Of a stretch of DNA of 64,000 bases, positions 17,144-25,443 are shown one piece after another. Position 1 is the first letter of the stretch. The number at the start of each line of letters is the position of its first letter. The position numbers and the translations under genes were made by a program. Source of the DNA: Eubacterium sp. (GTDB lineage Bacteria > Bacillota > Clostridia > Lachnospirales > Lachnospiraceae); assembly GCA_024684035.1 (NCBI GenBank), contig JAIKXQ010000005.1, positions 1-64,000 of the forward strand, read 5' to 3'. The notes under the pieces are model-generated. The model was not told the DNA's origin. It searched no databases and was given only the letters and a program-made list of their open reading frames with translations.

Positions 17144-17176
17144 CGATAGCGAATGTTTCAGAGACTGGAGGATAAC

Positions 17177-18316
17177 ATGTCCGGAATAACAAGGAAATGT
17201 GAAATGAAGACGGAAGGGTGCGAGATGGATCTGACCCGAATTATAGAACCCCTGTGCAGCTGGTATGATCGCAGCAAGAGGGATCTTCCCTGGAGAAAGG
17301 ATCAGGATCCCTATCACGTGTGGGTTTCGGAGATTATGCTCCAGCAGACCAGAGTAGAGGCGGTAAAGTCTTTTTACAGGAGATTTCTGCAGGAACTTCC
17401 CACGGTGGAGGATCTGGCATGCTGTGAAGAAGACCGGCTGATGAAACTCTGGGAGGGACTTGGGTATTACAGCCGTGTCCGAAATATGCAGACGGCGGCC
17501 AGACAGATTATGGAGGAGTACGGAGGAAACTTTCCGGATACGCGGGAGAAACTCTTGAAACTGAAGGGAATCGGTGCCTATACGGCAGGTGCGGTTGCTT
17601 CCATTGCCTTCAATGAACCGGTGGCCGCGGTGGACGGAAATGTCCTTCGTGTCATTACCAGACTGGAAAAGGATCCCCGTGACATTATGAAGCAAGCTGT
17701 GCGCACGGAATTTGACCGGAGAATCACGGAGGCGCTTGAGAAAACGTGCGGCGGAAGTGTGACTTCTTCGTCTTTTAATCAGGGAATGATGGATCTTGGA
17801 GCGGGAGTGTGTCTTCCCAATGCGGCGCCCTTATGCGGGAAATGTCCGCTGGCTTCTTTCTGTCGAGCACATGAGGCGGGAGTGGAGATGGATTATCCGA
17901 AAAAGAAAGCGGCGAAGCCCCGCAGGATCGAGGGGCGGACGGTTCTTCTCATCCGCGACGGCGACCGCATTCTGATTCGAAAGAGGGGGAAGAAGGGACT
18001 GCTGGCAGGCCTCTGGGAATTTCCGAATCCGGAGGGACATCTTGAACCGGAGGCTGCTCTTTCTTTCGCTTCCGGACTCGGGCTGGAGCCGGTACACATC
18101 CGTGCTCTCGCGCCGGCAAAACATATTTTTTCTCATATTGAATGGCATATGACCGGGTATGAAATCCGTGTCGCCTCCCTCGGAGACGAGGCGGAACCGC
18201 CTTACGTACTCATCGACGAAGAACAGGTCAGGCGGGAATATGCGATTCCGACGGCTTTTTCCGCCTACTATAACTGGCTTGCGGATCACCGGCAGAATAC
18301 GGAACAAGACGTGTGA
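17177..18316 (+). CDS. mutY: A/G-specific adenine glycosylase MutY
   Basis: The 379-residue enzyme removes adenine opposite 8-oxoguanine. The N-terminal helix-hairpin-helix domain has LPWR, catalytic Glu52 (SEIMLQQT), the hairpin LKGIGAYTAGAV and Asp153 (VDGNVLRV). Four cysteines (212, 220, 223, 229) form the iron-sulfur cluster site; the first spacing is seven residues rather than the six of E. coli, a spacing I know from other Firmicutes. The C-terminal third is the NUDIX-like 8-oxoG recognition domain with GLWEFPNPEG. I chose ATG 17177 because GGAGGA lies four bases upstream; an ATG at 17153 has none. Transcribed alone or with the following GT2. Confidence 0.93.
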   Translation: MSGITRKCEMKTEGCEMDLTRIIEPLCSWYDRSKRDLPWRKDQDPYHVWVSEIMLQQTRVEAVKSFYRRFLQELPTVEDLACCEEDRLMKLWEGLGYYSRVRNMQTAARQIMEEYGGNFPDTREKLLKLKGIGAYTAGAVASIAFNEPVAAVDGNVLRVITRLEKDPRDIMKQAVRTEFDRRITEALEKTCGGSVTSSSFNQGMMDLGAGVCLPNAAPLCGKCPLASFCRAHEAGVEMDYPKKKAAKPRRIEGRTVLLIRDGDRILIRKRGKKGLLAGLWEFPNPEGHLEPEAALSFASGLGLEPVHIRALAPAKHIFSHIEWHMTGYEIRVASLGDEAEPPYVLIDEEQVRREYAIPTAFSAYYNWLADHRQNTEQDV

Positions 18317-18410
18317 TTCATTGCTTTTTTCGGCAAATTGTGGCATTATAGGCTATGTGTTATTTGACTTTGAAGGAATAATTTCATTTCAAAAAACAGG
18401 GAGCATAATC

Positions 18411-19439
18411 ATGAAACTACTGAGTGTGACGATACCATGCTATAACTCCGAGGCATACATGAGACACTGTATCGAATCATTACTTCCCGGGGGGGAGGAT
18501 GTTGAAATACTGATTGTCGATGATGGATCCACGAAGGACCATACCCTTGAGATCGCGCAGGAATACCAGGAAAAATATCCCACAATCGTGCGCGCAATCC
18601 ATCAGGAAAACAAGGGGCACGGCGGAGCGGTCAATACAGGAATAGATCATGCCACCGGCCTTTATTTCAAGGTGGTGGACAGTGATGACTGGGTAGATGC
18701 GGAAGCATATGCCAAGATACTGGAAGTGCTGAACAAAATCGTCAGAGGACCGGAAACCGTCGATGTTGTTTTTTCCAATTATGTATATGAGAAAGAAAAC
18801 AGCAGGCGAAAAAAATATGTGATGCGTTATCCCCGTTTTATGCCGGAGGACAGGATTTTCGGCTGGAATGAGATGAAAAGGATTGATGCGGCACATTATG
18901 TGCTGATGCATTCGGTGATTTTCCGCACGGAGCTGCTTCGTGAGACAAATCTGAGACTTCCGGAGCATACGTTCTATGTGGATAATATTTTTGCGTTTAA
19001 GCCTTTTGTAAAAGTAGAGAAAATGTACTACTGCAACGTGAATCTTTACCGGTACTTCATCGGACGGGCGGATCAGAGTGTCAATCAGGAAGTCATGATG
19101 CGGCGTTTTCCGCAGCAGCTGGCAGTAAATGAGATCATGATTGATTATCTCGGAGAGATCAAGGGGATGACGCTTCACAAACATCAGCGGCAATTCCTTT
19201 ATCATGCGATGTCCATCATCATGCTCATTACAACGACGATGATGATCCGTTCACATGATCCGGAGATCTATGCGAACAAAAAGGCTCTCTGGCAGCGCCT
19301 CAAGGAGGCGGATCCGAAGGGGTACCGTCTGATCCGCGGAAGTCTGCAGGGAATTTCGATGCATCTGCCGGGAAGAGGCGGGCGCAAAATCGTGGAAAAG
19401 GGATATCGCATAGCCGAGAAGATTTACGGGTTTGATTAA
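18411..19439 (+). CDS. GT2-family glycosyltransferase
   Basis: The protein (342 residues) has a GT-A domain with SVTIPCYNSE, IVDDGST, GHGGAVNTG and the donor/metal motif KVVDSDDWVD, then a helical C-terminal half without membrane segments. This set is typical of soluble GT2 enzymes in wall-polymer or exopolysaccharide pathways. GGGAG lies eight bases before the ATG. It sits 95 bases after mutY and only 14 bases before ispF, so it may begin the ispF-cysS transcript, an odd neighbour for housekeeping genes. Donor and acceptor are unknown. Confidence 0.85.
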   Translation: MKLLSVTIPCYNSEAYMRHCIESLLPGGEDVEILIVDDGSTKDHTLEIAQEYQEKYPTIVRAIHQENKGHGGAVNTGIDHATGLYFKVVDSDDWVDAEAYAKILEVLNKIVRGPETVDVVFSNYVYEKENSRRKKYVMRYPRFMPEDRIFGWNEMKRIDAAHYVLMHSVIFRTELLRETNLRLPEHTFYVDNIFAFKPFVKVEKMYYCNVNLYRYFIGRADQSVNQEVMMRRFPQQLAVNEIMIDYLGEIKGMTLHKHQRQFLYHAMSIIMLITTTMMIRSHDPEIYANKKALWQRLKEADPKGYRLIRGSLQGISMHLPGRGGRKIVEKGYRIAEKIYGFD

Positions 19440-19453
19440 CAGAGAGGTGACCC

Positions 19454-20062
19454 ATGAGAATTGGAACAGGATATGATGTGCACCGGCTGGTGGAAGACAG
19501 AAAACTGATCCTCTGCGGTGTTGAAATACCTTATGAGCTTGGGCTGCTCGGACATTCCGACGCGGATGTGGCACTGCACGCCATTATGGACGCACTGCTG
19601 GGGGCCGCTTCGCTGAAGGATATCGGTTATCATTTTCCGGATACAGATCCGGCATATAAGGGGGCTTCGAGCATGGAGCTGCTCCGTAAGGTCGGGGATA
19701 TGCTGGATGAAAAGATGTATGTTATTTCGAATATAGATTGTACGATCATCTGTCAGAGGCCGAAACTGCGGCCGTACCTTGATCAGATGGTCACAAATGT
19801 AGCTCAGGCTCTCGGCATCGAAGAGAGTCAGGTCAATATCAAGGCTACCACCGAGGAGGGCCTTGGATTCACCGGAACAGGAGAGGGGATTTCTTCCCAG
19901 GCAGTCTGTCTGCTTGAGAGTGCCCTGGATGGACCGGTGCGGAGTATCGACCCTGAGGAGATGCAGGCAGGGGGAGGCTGTGCAGCCTGCCCGATGCGGG
20001 GAAAACATCCGGATCAGGCAGAGGTCGATCTGCTGAATAAATCAGAAGAAACAAGCCTGTAG
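19454..20062 (+). CDS. ispF: 2-C-methyl-D-erythritol 2,4-cyclodiphosphate synthase, with extra C-terminal tail
   Basis: Residues 1-157 are a full IspF of the non-mevalonate isoprenoid pathway: metal ligands in GTGYDVH and [17 protein letters not shown], and [17 protein letters not shown]. The enzyme cyclises CDP-methylerythritol 2-phosphate and makes trimers. The product is 202 residues, about 45 longer than usual. The tail holds [13 protein letters not shown], two cysteines in a CxxC pair, possibly a metal or redox site, which is inference. GAGAGGTGA lies just upstream of the ATG. It leads the cysS-mrnC-rlmB-sigH run. Confidence 0.92.
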   Translation: MRIGTGYDVHRLVEDRKLILCGVEIPYELGLLGHSDADVALHAIMDALLGAASLKDIGYHFPDTDPAYKGASSMELLRKVGDMLDEKMYVISNIDCTIICQRPKLRPYLDQMVTNVAQALGIEESQVNIKATTEEGLGFTGTGEGISSQAVCLLESALDGPVRSIDPEEMQAGGGCAACPMRGKHPDQAEVDLLNKSEETSL

Positions 20063-20109
20063 TATGCGGGATGCGCGGTACAGTGGGTGTGCAAGAAGGA
20101 GAGCAGGAA

Positions 20110-21600
20110 ATGGCGTTAAGATTTTATAATACGATGACTAAATCCATACAGGAGTTTAAACCGATCCGCGAAGGAGAAGTCTCCATGTATGTGTGCGGAC
20201 CTACGGTCTATAATCTGATTCATATAGGAAACGCGCGTCCGATGATTGTTTTTGACACGGCACGCAGATATATGGAATACAAAGGATACCGGGTGAATTA
20301 CGTATCCAACTTCACGGATGTGGATGACAAGATCATCAAAAAGGCAAATGAAGAGGGCGTGACCAGTGAAGTGATTTCGCAGCGCTATATCAAAGAGACT
20401 ATGAAGGATATGGCGGATATGAATGTTCTTCCGGCCACAACACATCCGCTGGCGACAGAAGAAATCGGCGGTATGATTGAACTGATCCGTGATCTTCAGG
20501 AAAAAGGCTATGCTTATGAGGTGAACGGAACTGTTTATTTCCGCACCCGAAAAGATGAAAATTACGGAAAGCTCTCACATAAGAATCTGGATGATCTCCG
20601 TTCCGGTTTCCGTGATCTTAAAGTTTCCGGTGAAGATCAGAAAGAAGATCCGCTTGATTTTGTGCTCTGGAAACCGAAAAAACCGGGTGAGCCGTTCTGG
20701 GAGAGCCCCTGGGGACAGGGAAGGCCGGGCTGGCACACGGAGTGCTGTGTAATGTCCCGCAAATATCTTCACTCCACAACGATCGATATTCATGCCGGCG
20801 GAGAAGATCTGATCTTCCCTCATCATGAGAATGAGATTGCGCAGGTAGAATGTTCGACGGGCGAGGAATTTGCTCATTACTGGCTGCACAATGCGTTTTT
20901 GAATATCGACAATGTGAAGATGTCCAAGTCGCTGGGAAACTTCCGTACGGTTCGTGAGATCGGAGATCACTATGATCTTCAGATTCTTCGTTTCTTTATG
21001 CTCTCCGCTCACTACAGAAGAGTTCTGAATTTCAGTACTGAGAGTATGGAGGCTGCAAAAGCATCCCTTGGAAGAATCCGCACGGCGGTCAAGACACTCG
21101 GTGACCGGGCGAAGGCTGCTGCCGCGCAGGATCTGACCGATCATGAGAGAACAAGGCTCGGTATCGACGCAAAGGGAGAGGTAATCCCCTTCGAGATTAC
21201 CGCAGATCCGGTGACAGGAGCGCTGGTAAAACCGGACGATATGCGTGCATTCCGTTATGACTTTGAACAGGCCATGGATGATGATCTGAATACAGCAGAT
21301 GCGGAGGCTGCCATCTTCAATCTTGTGCGGTTCGCGAATATCGAAGTGCAGGAGAACAGTTCAAAAGCTTTTGCTGAGGCTGTGAAGACAGAAATCATGG
21401 AGCTTTGCGGTATTCTTGGTCTGATCGTGGATGTGAAAGAGGAAGATCTCGATGCGGAGATCGAGGAGCTGATTGCAAAGAGACAGGCGGCAAGAAAGGC
21501 AAAGGATTTTGCTATGGCTGATGCCATTCGTGATGAACTGCTTGCGAAAGGTATTGCTCTCAAAGATACCCGCGAAGGTGTGAAGTGGGAGAGGATCTGA
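20110..21600 (+). CDS. cysS: Cysteinyl-tRNA synthetase
   Basis: This 496-residue class I synthetase attaches cysteine to tRNA-Cys. The zinc-binding CGPTVYN, the HIGH-type motif HIGNAR, WHTECC, HAGGEDLIFPHHENE and the KMSKS motif are all present; the C-terminal helical domain ends with VKWERI. Between the stem-contact fold and the DALR-type domain lies an insertion (about 345-380) richer in charged residues. The ATG at 20110 follows AAGGAGAG; an in-frame codon 39 bases earlier is not supported. No T-box leader is seen; the gene is read through from ispF. mrnC begins eight bases downstream. Confidence 0.95.
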   Translation: MALRFYNTMTKSIQEFKPIREGEVSMYVCGPTVYNLIHIGNARPMIVFDTARRYMEYKGYRVNYVSNFTDVDDKIIKKANEEGVTSEVISQRYIKETMKDMADMNVLPATTHPLATEEIGGMIELIRDLQEKGYAYEVNGTVYFRTRKDENYGKLSHKNLDDLRSGFRDLKVSGEDQKEDPLDFVLWKPKKPGEPFWESPWGQGRPGWHTECCVMSRKYLHSTTIDIHAGGEDLIFPHHENEIAQVECSTGEEFAHYWLHNAFLNIDNVKMSKSLGNFRTVREIGDHYDLQILRFFMLSAHYRRVLNFSTESMEAAKASLGRIRTAVKTLGDRAKAAAAQDLTDHERTRLGIDAKGEVIPFEITADPVTGALVKPDDMRAFRYDFEQAMDDDLNTADAEAAIFNLVRFANIEVQENSSKAFAEAVKTEIMELCGILGLIVDVKEEDLDAEIEELIAKRQAARKAKDFAMADAIRDELLAKGIALKDTREGVKWERI

Positions 21601-21607
21601 CAATCGG

Positions 21608-22132
21608 ATGGACAGAGAGTTTGATTTAGCTGAAGAAATCATCAGGAATCTGGAAGGGCAGGATGCCCTTCCGGATTTTGATATAAAACAGTATTCTCCG
21701 CTGACACTTGCGTATATCGGGGACTGCATTTATGAACTTGTGGTCCGCACGAAAGTTGTCCGTGAGGCGAATGAAGCTGTGAACCGGCTTCACCGGAAAG
21801 CCAGTGCCCTGGTCAAGGCTGAGGCTCAGTCGGCAATGATCGGTATCTTCGAGGAACGGGGGATTCTCACGGAAGAGGAACTCCGTGTCTATAAGAGAGG
21901 CAGGAATGCAAAGGCATATACGCACGCAAAGAATGCGAGTATACAGGAATACCGCCGGGCGACCGGTTTTGAGGCGGTCTTCGGATATCTCTATCTTAAG
22001 GGAGATATGGAGCGGCTGCTGGAACTGGCAGGCATAGGACTTGGCGCCTACTGTCGGACAGAAAAGACTTCAAAGAACACCTATATACCTGAAGCTAGGA
22101 ATCGCACTGGTTCCGGGAAGGAACAGGAATGA
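21608..22132 (+). CDS. mrnC: Mini-ribonuclease 3
   Basis: The product (174 residues) is the RNase III catalytic domain without the double-stranded RNA-binding domain, which defines Mini-III, an enzyme that matures 23S rRNA ends in Bacillus. The signature is LAYIGDCIYELVVRT, holding catalytic acidic residues, then KARNAK-type basic helix and GYLYL. The last 20 residues are extra and basic/polar. It lies between cysS and rlmB, its usual place in Firmicutes, and overlaps rlmB by four bases (ATGA), so the two are translationally coupled. Confidence 0.93.
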   Translation: MDREFDLAEEIIRNLEGQDALPDFDIKQYSPLTLAYIGDCIYELVVRTKVVREANEAVNRLHRKASALVKAEAQSAMIGIFEERGILTEEELRVYKRGRNAKAYTHAKNASIQEYRRATGFEAVFGYLYLKGDMERLLELAGIGLGAYCRTEKTSKNTYIPEARNRTGSGKEQE

Positions 22133-23046
22133 GAGATAATAAGAGGGCAGAGAACGGAAAAAAAATCCGCCGGGAGAATTCCGGAGAGGAAGGGAGAAAA
22201 CGCGGAAGCAGGGGAAAATATCATGAGACAGGGCGCAGAAGCGGAAAGACGTCAGACTTCAGACGTGTGGATGCGGCCGGGTCTGCGGAGGCTGTAAACG
22301 ACAGGGATTCTGCAGAAAACCCGAACCGCCTGGAAGGACGAAATGCTGTTCTTGAGGCTTTCCGGTCCGGCCGGAGTGTGGATAAGCTCTATCTGCAGGC
22401 TGATCTCAAGGAGGGGATGATCCAGACAATTGCCAGGGAAGCGAGGAAAGCAGGTACGGTTATCAACTATGTGCCCAAGGAGCGGCTGAACCAGATGAGT
22501 GAGACCGGAAGTCATCAGGGGGTGATTGCTGTCGTTGCGTCGTTTGACTATGCGGAAGTTGAGGATATCCTTCAGAAAGCGAAGGACAAAGGCGAGGCGC
22601 CCTTCCTTTTCCTGCTGGATGGAATTGAAGATCCGCATAATCTCGGGGCAATTATCCGGACTGCGAATCTTGCGGGGGCTCACGGTGTGATTATCACCAG
22701 ACACCGGGCGGTAGGCCTGACCGCAACTGTCGCAAAGGCATCTGCCGGAGCGATCAACTACACGCCGGTGGCGAAGGTTACCAATCTGGGTGCGACCATC
22801 GATGAGTTGAAGAAGAAGGGAATGTGGTTTGTCTGTGCTGCGATGGACGGAACCAGAATGTATGACCTGGATCTCAAGGGACCGATCGGACTTGTGATCG
22901 GGAATGAAGGAGAAGGAGTCAGCCGGCTTGTGAGAGAAAAGTGTGACTTCATTGCGTCCATTCCCATGAAGGGAGACATTGATTCTTTGAATGCTTCCGT
23001 GGCAGCGGGGGTTCTTGCTTATGAGATCGTGCGGCAGAGACAGTGA
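22129..23046 (+). CDS. rlmB: 23S rRNA 2'-O-ribose methyltransferase, TrmH/RlmB family
   Basis: The 305-residue SPOUT-class protein has a basic, probably disordered N-terminus (1-65), an L30e-like RNA-binding domain (GRNAVLEAF, NQMSETGSHQGV) and a knotted methyltransferase domain with NLGAIIRTA, VIGNEGEGV and LNASVAAGVLAYE, the three TrmH motifs. RlmB methylates G2251 in 23S rRNA; the exact target here follows from family and gene order. The extra N-terminal arginine/lysine-rich extension exceeds the usual length of about 245 by some 60 residues. It overlaps mrnC and sigH by four bases each. Confidence 0.92.
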   Translation: MRDNKRAENGKKIRRENSGEEGRKRGSRGKYHETGRRSGKTSDFRRVDAAGSAEAVNDRDSAENPNRLEGRNAVLEAFRSGRSVDKLYLQADLKEGMIQTIAREARKAGTVINYVPKERLNQMSETGSHQGVIAVVASFDYAEVEDILQKAKDKGEAPFLFLLDGIEDPHNLGAIIRTANLAGAHGVIITRHRAVGLTATVAKASAGAINYTPVAKVTNLGATIDELKKKGMWFVCAAMDGTRMYDLDLKGPIGLVIGNEGEGVSRLVREKCDFIASIPMKGDIDSLNASVAAGVLAYEIVRQRQ

Positions 23047-23654
23047 GAAGAGAGACCGGCGAGATGATGGACGACATGAACACATATGATTCCATGGATG
23101 ATACAGAACTCATCCGGAGATTCCGGGCCGGTGAAGTTCAGATCGGTGATTATCTGGTAGAAAAATACAAGCCGCTTGTCAAATCCAAGGCCAGGGAATT
23201 ATTTCTTGCAGGGGGGGATCATGAGGATCTTCTTCAGGAAGGAATGATCGGATTATTTCGTGCAGTTCGTGAATATGATGAGGATAGGGAAGCTTCTTTT
23301 CGTACCTTTGCCCTGCTTCTGGTGACCAGGCAGATGTACTCGGCTATTCAGGGAGCTCAGAGGCAGAAGCACAAGGCATTGAATTCTTCTGTTTCCATCA
23401 GCGAGCTGCAGGATAATCAGGAAGAAGGAAAACTGGGAGTTGTGGACAGTCCCGAGACGATCGTTTTGGATCGTGAGAATGCGGAAGTGCTCCGGCAGAG
23501 AATTGACGGCGTGTTGAGCCCGCTGGAGAGAAAAGTTCTTAATTATTATCTGGAAGGAATGGATTACAGGATGATTGCTGAGCGAATGGAGCGGTCACCA
23601 AAATCCATCGACAATACACTGCAGAGGATCAGAAGGAAGGTATCGCATTTGTGA
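23043..23654 (+). CDS. sigH: RNA polymerase sigma factor, SigH (sigma-30) family
   Basis: This 203-residue sigma-70-type factor has region 2 (LLQEGMIGLFRAVREYD, then ASFRTFALLLVTRQM) and region 4 (LSPLERKVLNYYLEG, helix-turn-helix AERMERSPKSIDNTLQRIRRK). It fits SigH, the stationary-phase/early sporulation factor of Bacillota, also by place after rlmB. Start is either the GTG overlapping the rlmB stop (used here) or the ATG at 23064. The usual next genes rpmG-secE-nusG are absent; instead a terminator follows, and its 5' arm lies inside the last codons of this gene. Whether the organism sporulates cannot be told from this. Confidence 0.88.
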   Translation: MRRETGEMMDDMNTYDSMDDTELIRRFRAGEVQIGDYLVEKYKPLVKSKARELFLAGGDHEDLLQEGMIGLFRAVREYDEDREASFRTFALLLVTRQMYSAIQGAQRQKHKALNSSVSISELQDNQEEGKLGVVDSPETIVLDRENAEVLRQRIDGVLSPLERKVLNYYLEGMDYRMIAERMERSPKSIDNTLQRIRRKVSHL

Positions 23655-23676
23655 TGCCGCCTTCTGATCCTTTTTT
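23626..23676 (+). terminator. Intrinsic terminator with 5' arm inside sigH
   Basis: GGATCAGAAGG (23626-23636) in the coding region pairs with CCTTCTGATCC (23660-23670) after the stop, followed by TTTTTT. A fragment of the palindromic repeat family (TTTTGTCTCATAGGAAAT) follows directly. Confidence 0.8.
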
Positions 23677-23763
23677 GTCTCATAGGAAATAGCTTCGAAC
23701 TAGCAACCAAAAATAATGCAACATATACAATAAATGCGATAAAACAGGCACATATTTAGAAGA

Positions 23764-23792
23764 TTGACACAAAACATACCATGTTGTATAGT
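23764..23792 (+). promoter_or_regulatory. Strong promoter of the DUF5648-CAP gene
   Basis: A perfect TTGACA (23764-23769) and TATAGT (23787-23792) are 17 bases apart. The resulting leader is about 130 bases. Confidence 0.75.
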
Positions 23793-23897
23793 CAAAACAG
23801 GAGATAAATGCACAAAAATGTGCTGAAATTCACGTTTTTCTATATATTGTGGTGCTTTCGGATAAGACAGAATGGAGGGGCTGTTAAGCTGCGGCGG

Positions 23898-23924
23898 AAT
23901 CCTTCTGTCTGAGAACGGAGGATT
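23898..23924 (+). promoter_or_regulatory. Hairpin covering the ribosome site of the DUF5648-CAP gene
   Basis: AATCCTTCTGT (23898-23908) can pair with ACGGAGGATT (23915-23924) over ten base pairs with one bulge. The Shine-Dalgarno GGAGGA (23917-23922) is fully inside the stem, so translation could be held back in the folded state. Confidence 0.4.
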
Positions 23925-23929
23925 TTGGA

Positions 23930-24946
23930 ATGAGAAGCATGAAAAGGGCTGCCTTTGTGTTGGTCATCGGTATAATTGCGGGGATCGGTTTGCCGTTTGA
24001 ACACGTGACGGTGCGCGCGGAGGCCGGAAGAGGAAGTGCGAGAGAAGAGAAGACTCCGGATGGAGAGAAGAAAAGTGTGGTAACTATGTACCGATTGTAT
24101 CTGCCTTGTACGCAGGAGCATTTTTATACAGCCTCGATCCACGAGAGAGAGGTACTTGTGAGCAGAGGATGGAAAGATGAAGGTGTGGGTTGGTATGCGC
24201 CTTCTTTTTCCGAAACTCCGGTGTATCGCCTCTATCACCCGGGAATCAGGGATCATCACTACACGGTGAGTGAGCATGAGAAGAATGTATTGTCTTCGAA
24301 TGGTGGATGGATTTACGAGGGGATCGGCTGGTATTCAGACGATTCCAAAAGTGTCCCGCTTTATCGCAGATACTGCCCACTTCTTGTGTCAGGAGCACAC
24401 CATTATACCACGGGATACGGAGAGGCACAGGTTCTGCTGTCCAGAGGCTGGAAGGATGAGGGAATTGCCTGGTATGGAGTGAAGCCTGCGTCTGCAAACT
24501 GCGATGTTGACAGCGTTTACACAGTGAATCTGCAGAACGGAAAGTCTGTGAAAATTGAAGGGCATTACGACGAAGAAGCGTCGAAACGGATGCTGGAAGA
24601 AATTATCTCTTACAGGAAAAACTATGGAATAGGAGAGGCGGTTGTGACGGAGAGCCTTAATTCCGGAGCCGGTGTCAGGGCGTTGGAAGTGTGCGCTTTT
24701 AAGAGCCACACGAGGCCGGACGGGACAGCGTGTATAAGTGTAAGCCCGGAAGCATTGGCGGAGAATTTTATGAATTACGGAGAGAGCCCGGAAGAAATAC
24801 TTGCTGCCTGGAAAGCTTCGCCCTCACACAATGGCAATCTGCTTCAAGCCTCATACAAAAAGATCGGGGTCAGTGTTTTTGCAAGAAGAATCGAAGAAGG
24901 TAGAAAAACTACCTACCGGTATTCGGCAGTTGTACTTCAGGGGTGA
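23930..24946 (+). CDS. Secreted protein with DUF5648 repeats and a CAP-like domain
   Basis: The 338-residue product begins with a signal peptide (cleavage near VRA-EAG), followed by a short charged linker, three DUF5648 repeats (about 52-188; signatures EHFYT, DHHYT, HHYTT and GW..EG.GWY) and a C-terminal CAP/SCP-PR1-like domain with RALEVCAFKSHTRPDG, NFMNYGESPEEIL and WKASPSHNGNLL. CAP proteins are secreted and bind lipids or other ligands; a second histidine of the classical pocket is in SPSHNGNLL. GGAGGA lies seven bases before the ATG. The repeats match those of the peptidase at 4121 closely, differing only in the attached domain. Function inferred: surface-acting protein. Confidence 0.85.
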   Translation: MRSMKRAAFVLVIGIIAGIGLPFEHVTVRAEAGRGSAREEKTPDGEKKSVVTMYRLYLPCTQEHFYTASIHEREVLVSRGWKDEGVGWYAPSFSETPVYRLYHPGIRDHHYTVSEHEKNVLSSNGGWIYEGIGWYSDDSKSVPLYRRYCPLLVSGAHHYTTGYGEAQVLLSRGWKDEGIAWYGVKPASANCDVDSVYTVNLQNGKSVKIEGHYDEEASKRMLEEIISYRKNYGIGEAVVTESLNSGAGVRALEVCAFKSHTRPDGTACISVSPEALAENFMNYGESPEEILAAWKASPSHNGNLLQASYKKIGVSVFARRIEEGRKTTYRYSAVVLQG

Positions 24947-24961
24947 GTAAATGTTACCGTG

Positions 24962-24989
24962 TTGAGACAATGACACATTAGAATATAAA
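24962..24989 (+). promoter_or_regulatory. Promoter of the small-protein gene with structured leader
   Basis: TTGAGA (24962-24967) and TATAAA (24984-24989) are 16 bases apart; the predicted start lies about ten bases before the structured element. Confidence 0.5.
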
Positions 24990-25006
24990 AAAACATATTT
25001 TATATA

Positions 25007-25084
25007 GGTAAGAATACGAAGGCCTGTAGCAGACAGGAGTGCCGGTACGTATGAGGAATTCCGGCGGATATAATCGTACTTACC
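25007..25084 (+). ncRNA. Putative cis-regulatory RNA with three-way junction
   Basis: GGTAAG-AA-TACGA (25007-25019) pairs with TCGTA-CTTACC (25074-25084), closing two inner hairpins: CCTGT/ACAGG (25023-25037) and GCCGG/CCGGC (25041-25065). The outer stem ends seven bases before the Shine-Dalgarno GGGAG of the small gene at 25100. The layout resembles a riboswitch or protein-bound leader, but I do not recognise any known class. Confidence 0.5.
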
Positions 25085-25099
25085 GAGAGGCGGGAGATA

Positions 25100-25327
25100 A
25101 TGGCAGGACGCAAGAAAGAAATCGATAGAGAAAATGGAGCATCATTTATTGTAGATATCAAGAGAAATGAGTACTCCAGCTGGCAGGGGACAGTAACCTG
25201 GATCGAGAGCAATGAGACCGTGTCATTCAGAAGCGCAATGGAACTGATTCGTCTGATGGATTCGGTTGTTGAGAAAGACAGGGATCTGGAAGCAGGACAT
25301 AGACTGGCTTTGGGAAGTCAGGCTTGA
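25100..25327 (+). CDS. Small protein of unknown function (75 aa)
   Basis: The product has a basic-acidic N-terminus (MAGRKKEIDRENG), then a beta-like core with SFIVDIKRNEYSSWQGTVTW and FRSAMELIRLMDSVVEK, and a short tail. From memory, similar small proteins with FxVxIxxRxxxxWQGTxxW and FRSxxELIxLMD occur widely in Lachnospiraceae without assigned role. It has no signal peptide or membrane segment, so it is probably cytoplasmic. GGGAG lies upstream of the ATG. It has its own promoter, a structured leader and a strong terminator, so it is a single-gene unit that lies just before the giant fibre gene. Its role is unknown. Confidence 0.7.
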   Translation: MAGRKKEIDRENGASFIVDIKRNEYSSWQGTVTWIESNETVSFRSAMELIRLMDSVVEKDRDLEAGHRLALGSQA

Positions 25328-25395
25328 GAGGGTTTTAACCCGGTTGCCGGAGCAACCGGTGTGAATTACGTTTCGAATGTAAATAAAGGAATATC

Positions 25396-25443
25396 AAAAA
25401 AGAAGAGCAGAGATGTCAATCCGATATCTCTGCTCTTCTTTTT
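25396..25443. terminator. Strong intrinsic terminator after the small gene
   Basis: AAAAAAGAAGAGCAGAGAT (25396-25414) pairs with ATCTCTGCTCTTCTTTTT (25426-25443), an 18-bp stem symmetrical enough to act in both directions. Confidence 0.9.

Noticed and set aside
18159..18410. Extension of the GT2 gene into the mutY coding region
   Set aside because: It overlaps mutY in another frame; GGGAG and the GT2 start SVTIPCYNSE place the start at 18411.
23808..23912. 34-codon frame (ATG after AGGAG) in the leader of the CAP gene
   Set aside because: The ribosome site would fall at the predicted transcript start and spacing is only four bases; no family resemblance. It remains a weak leader-peptide possibility.
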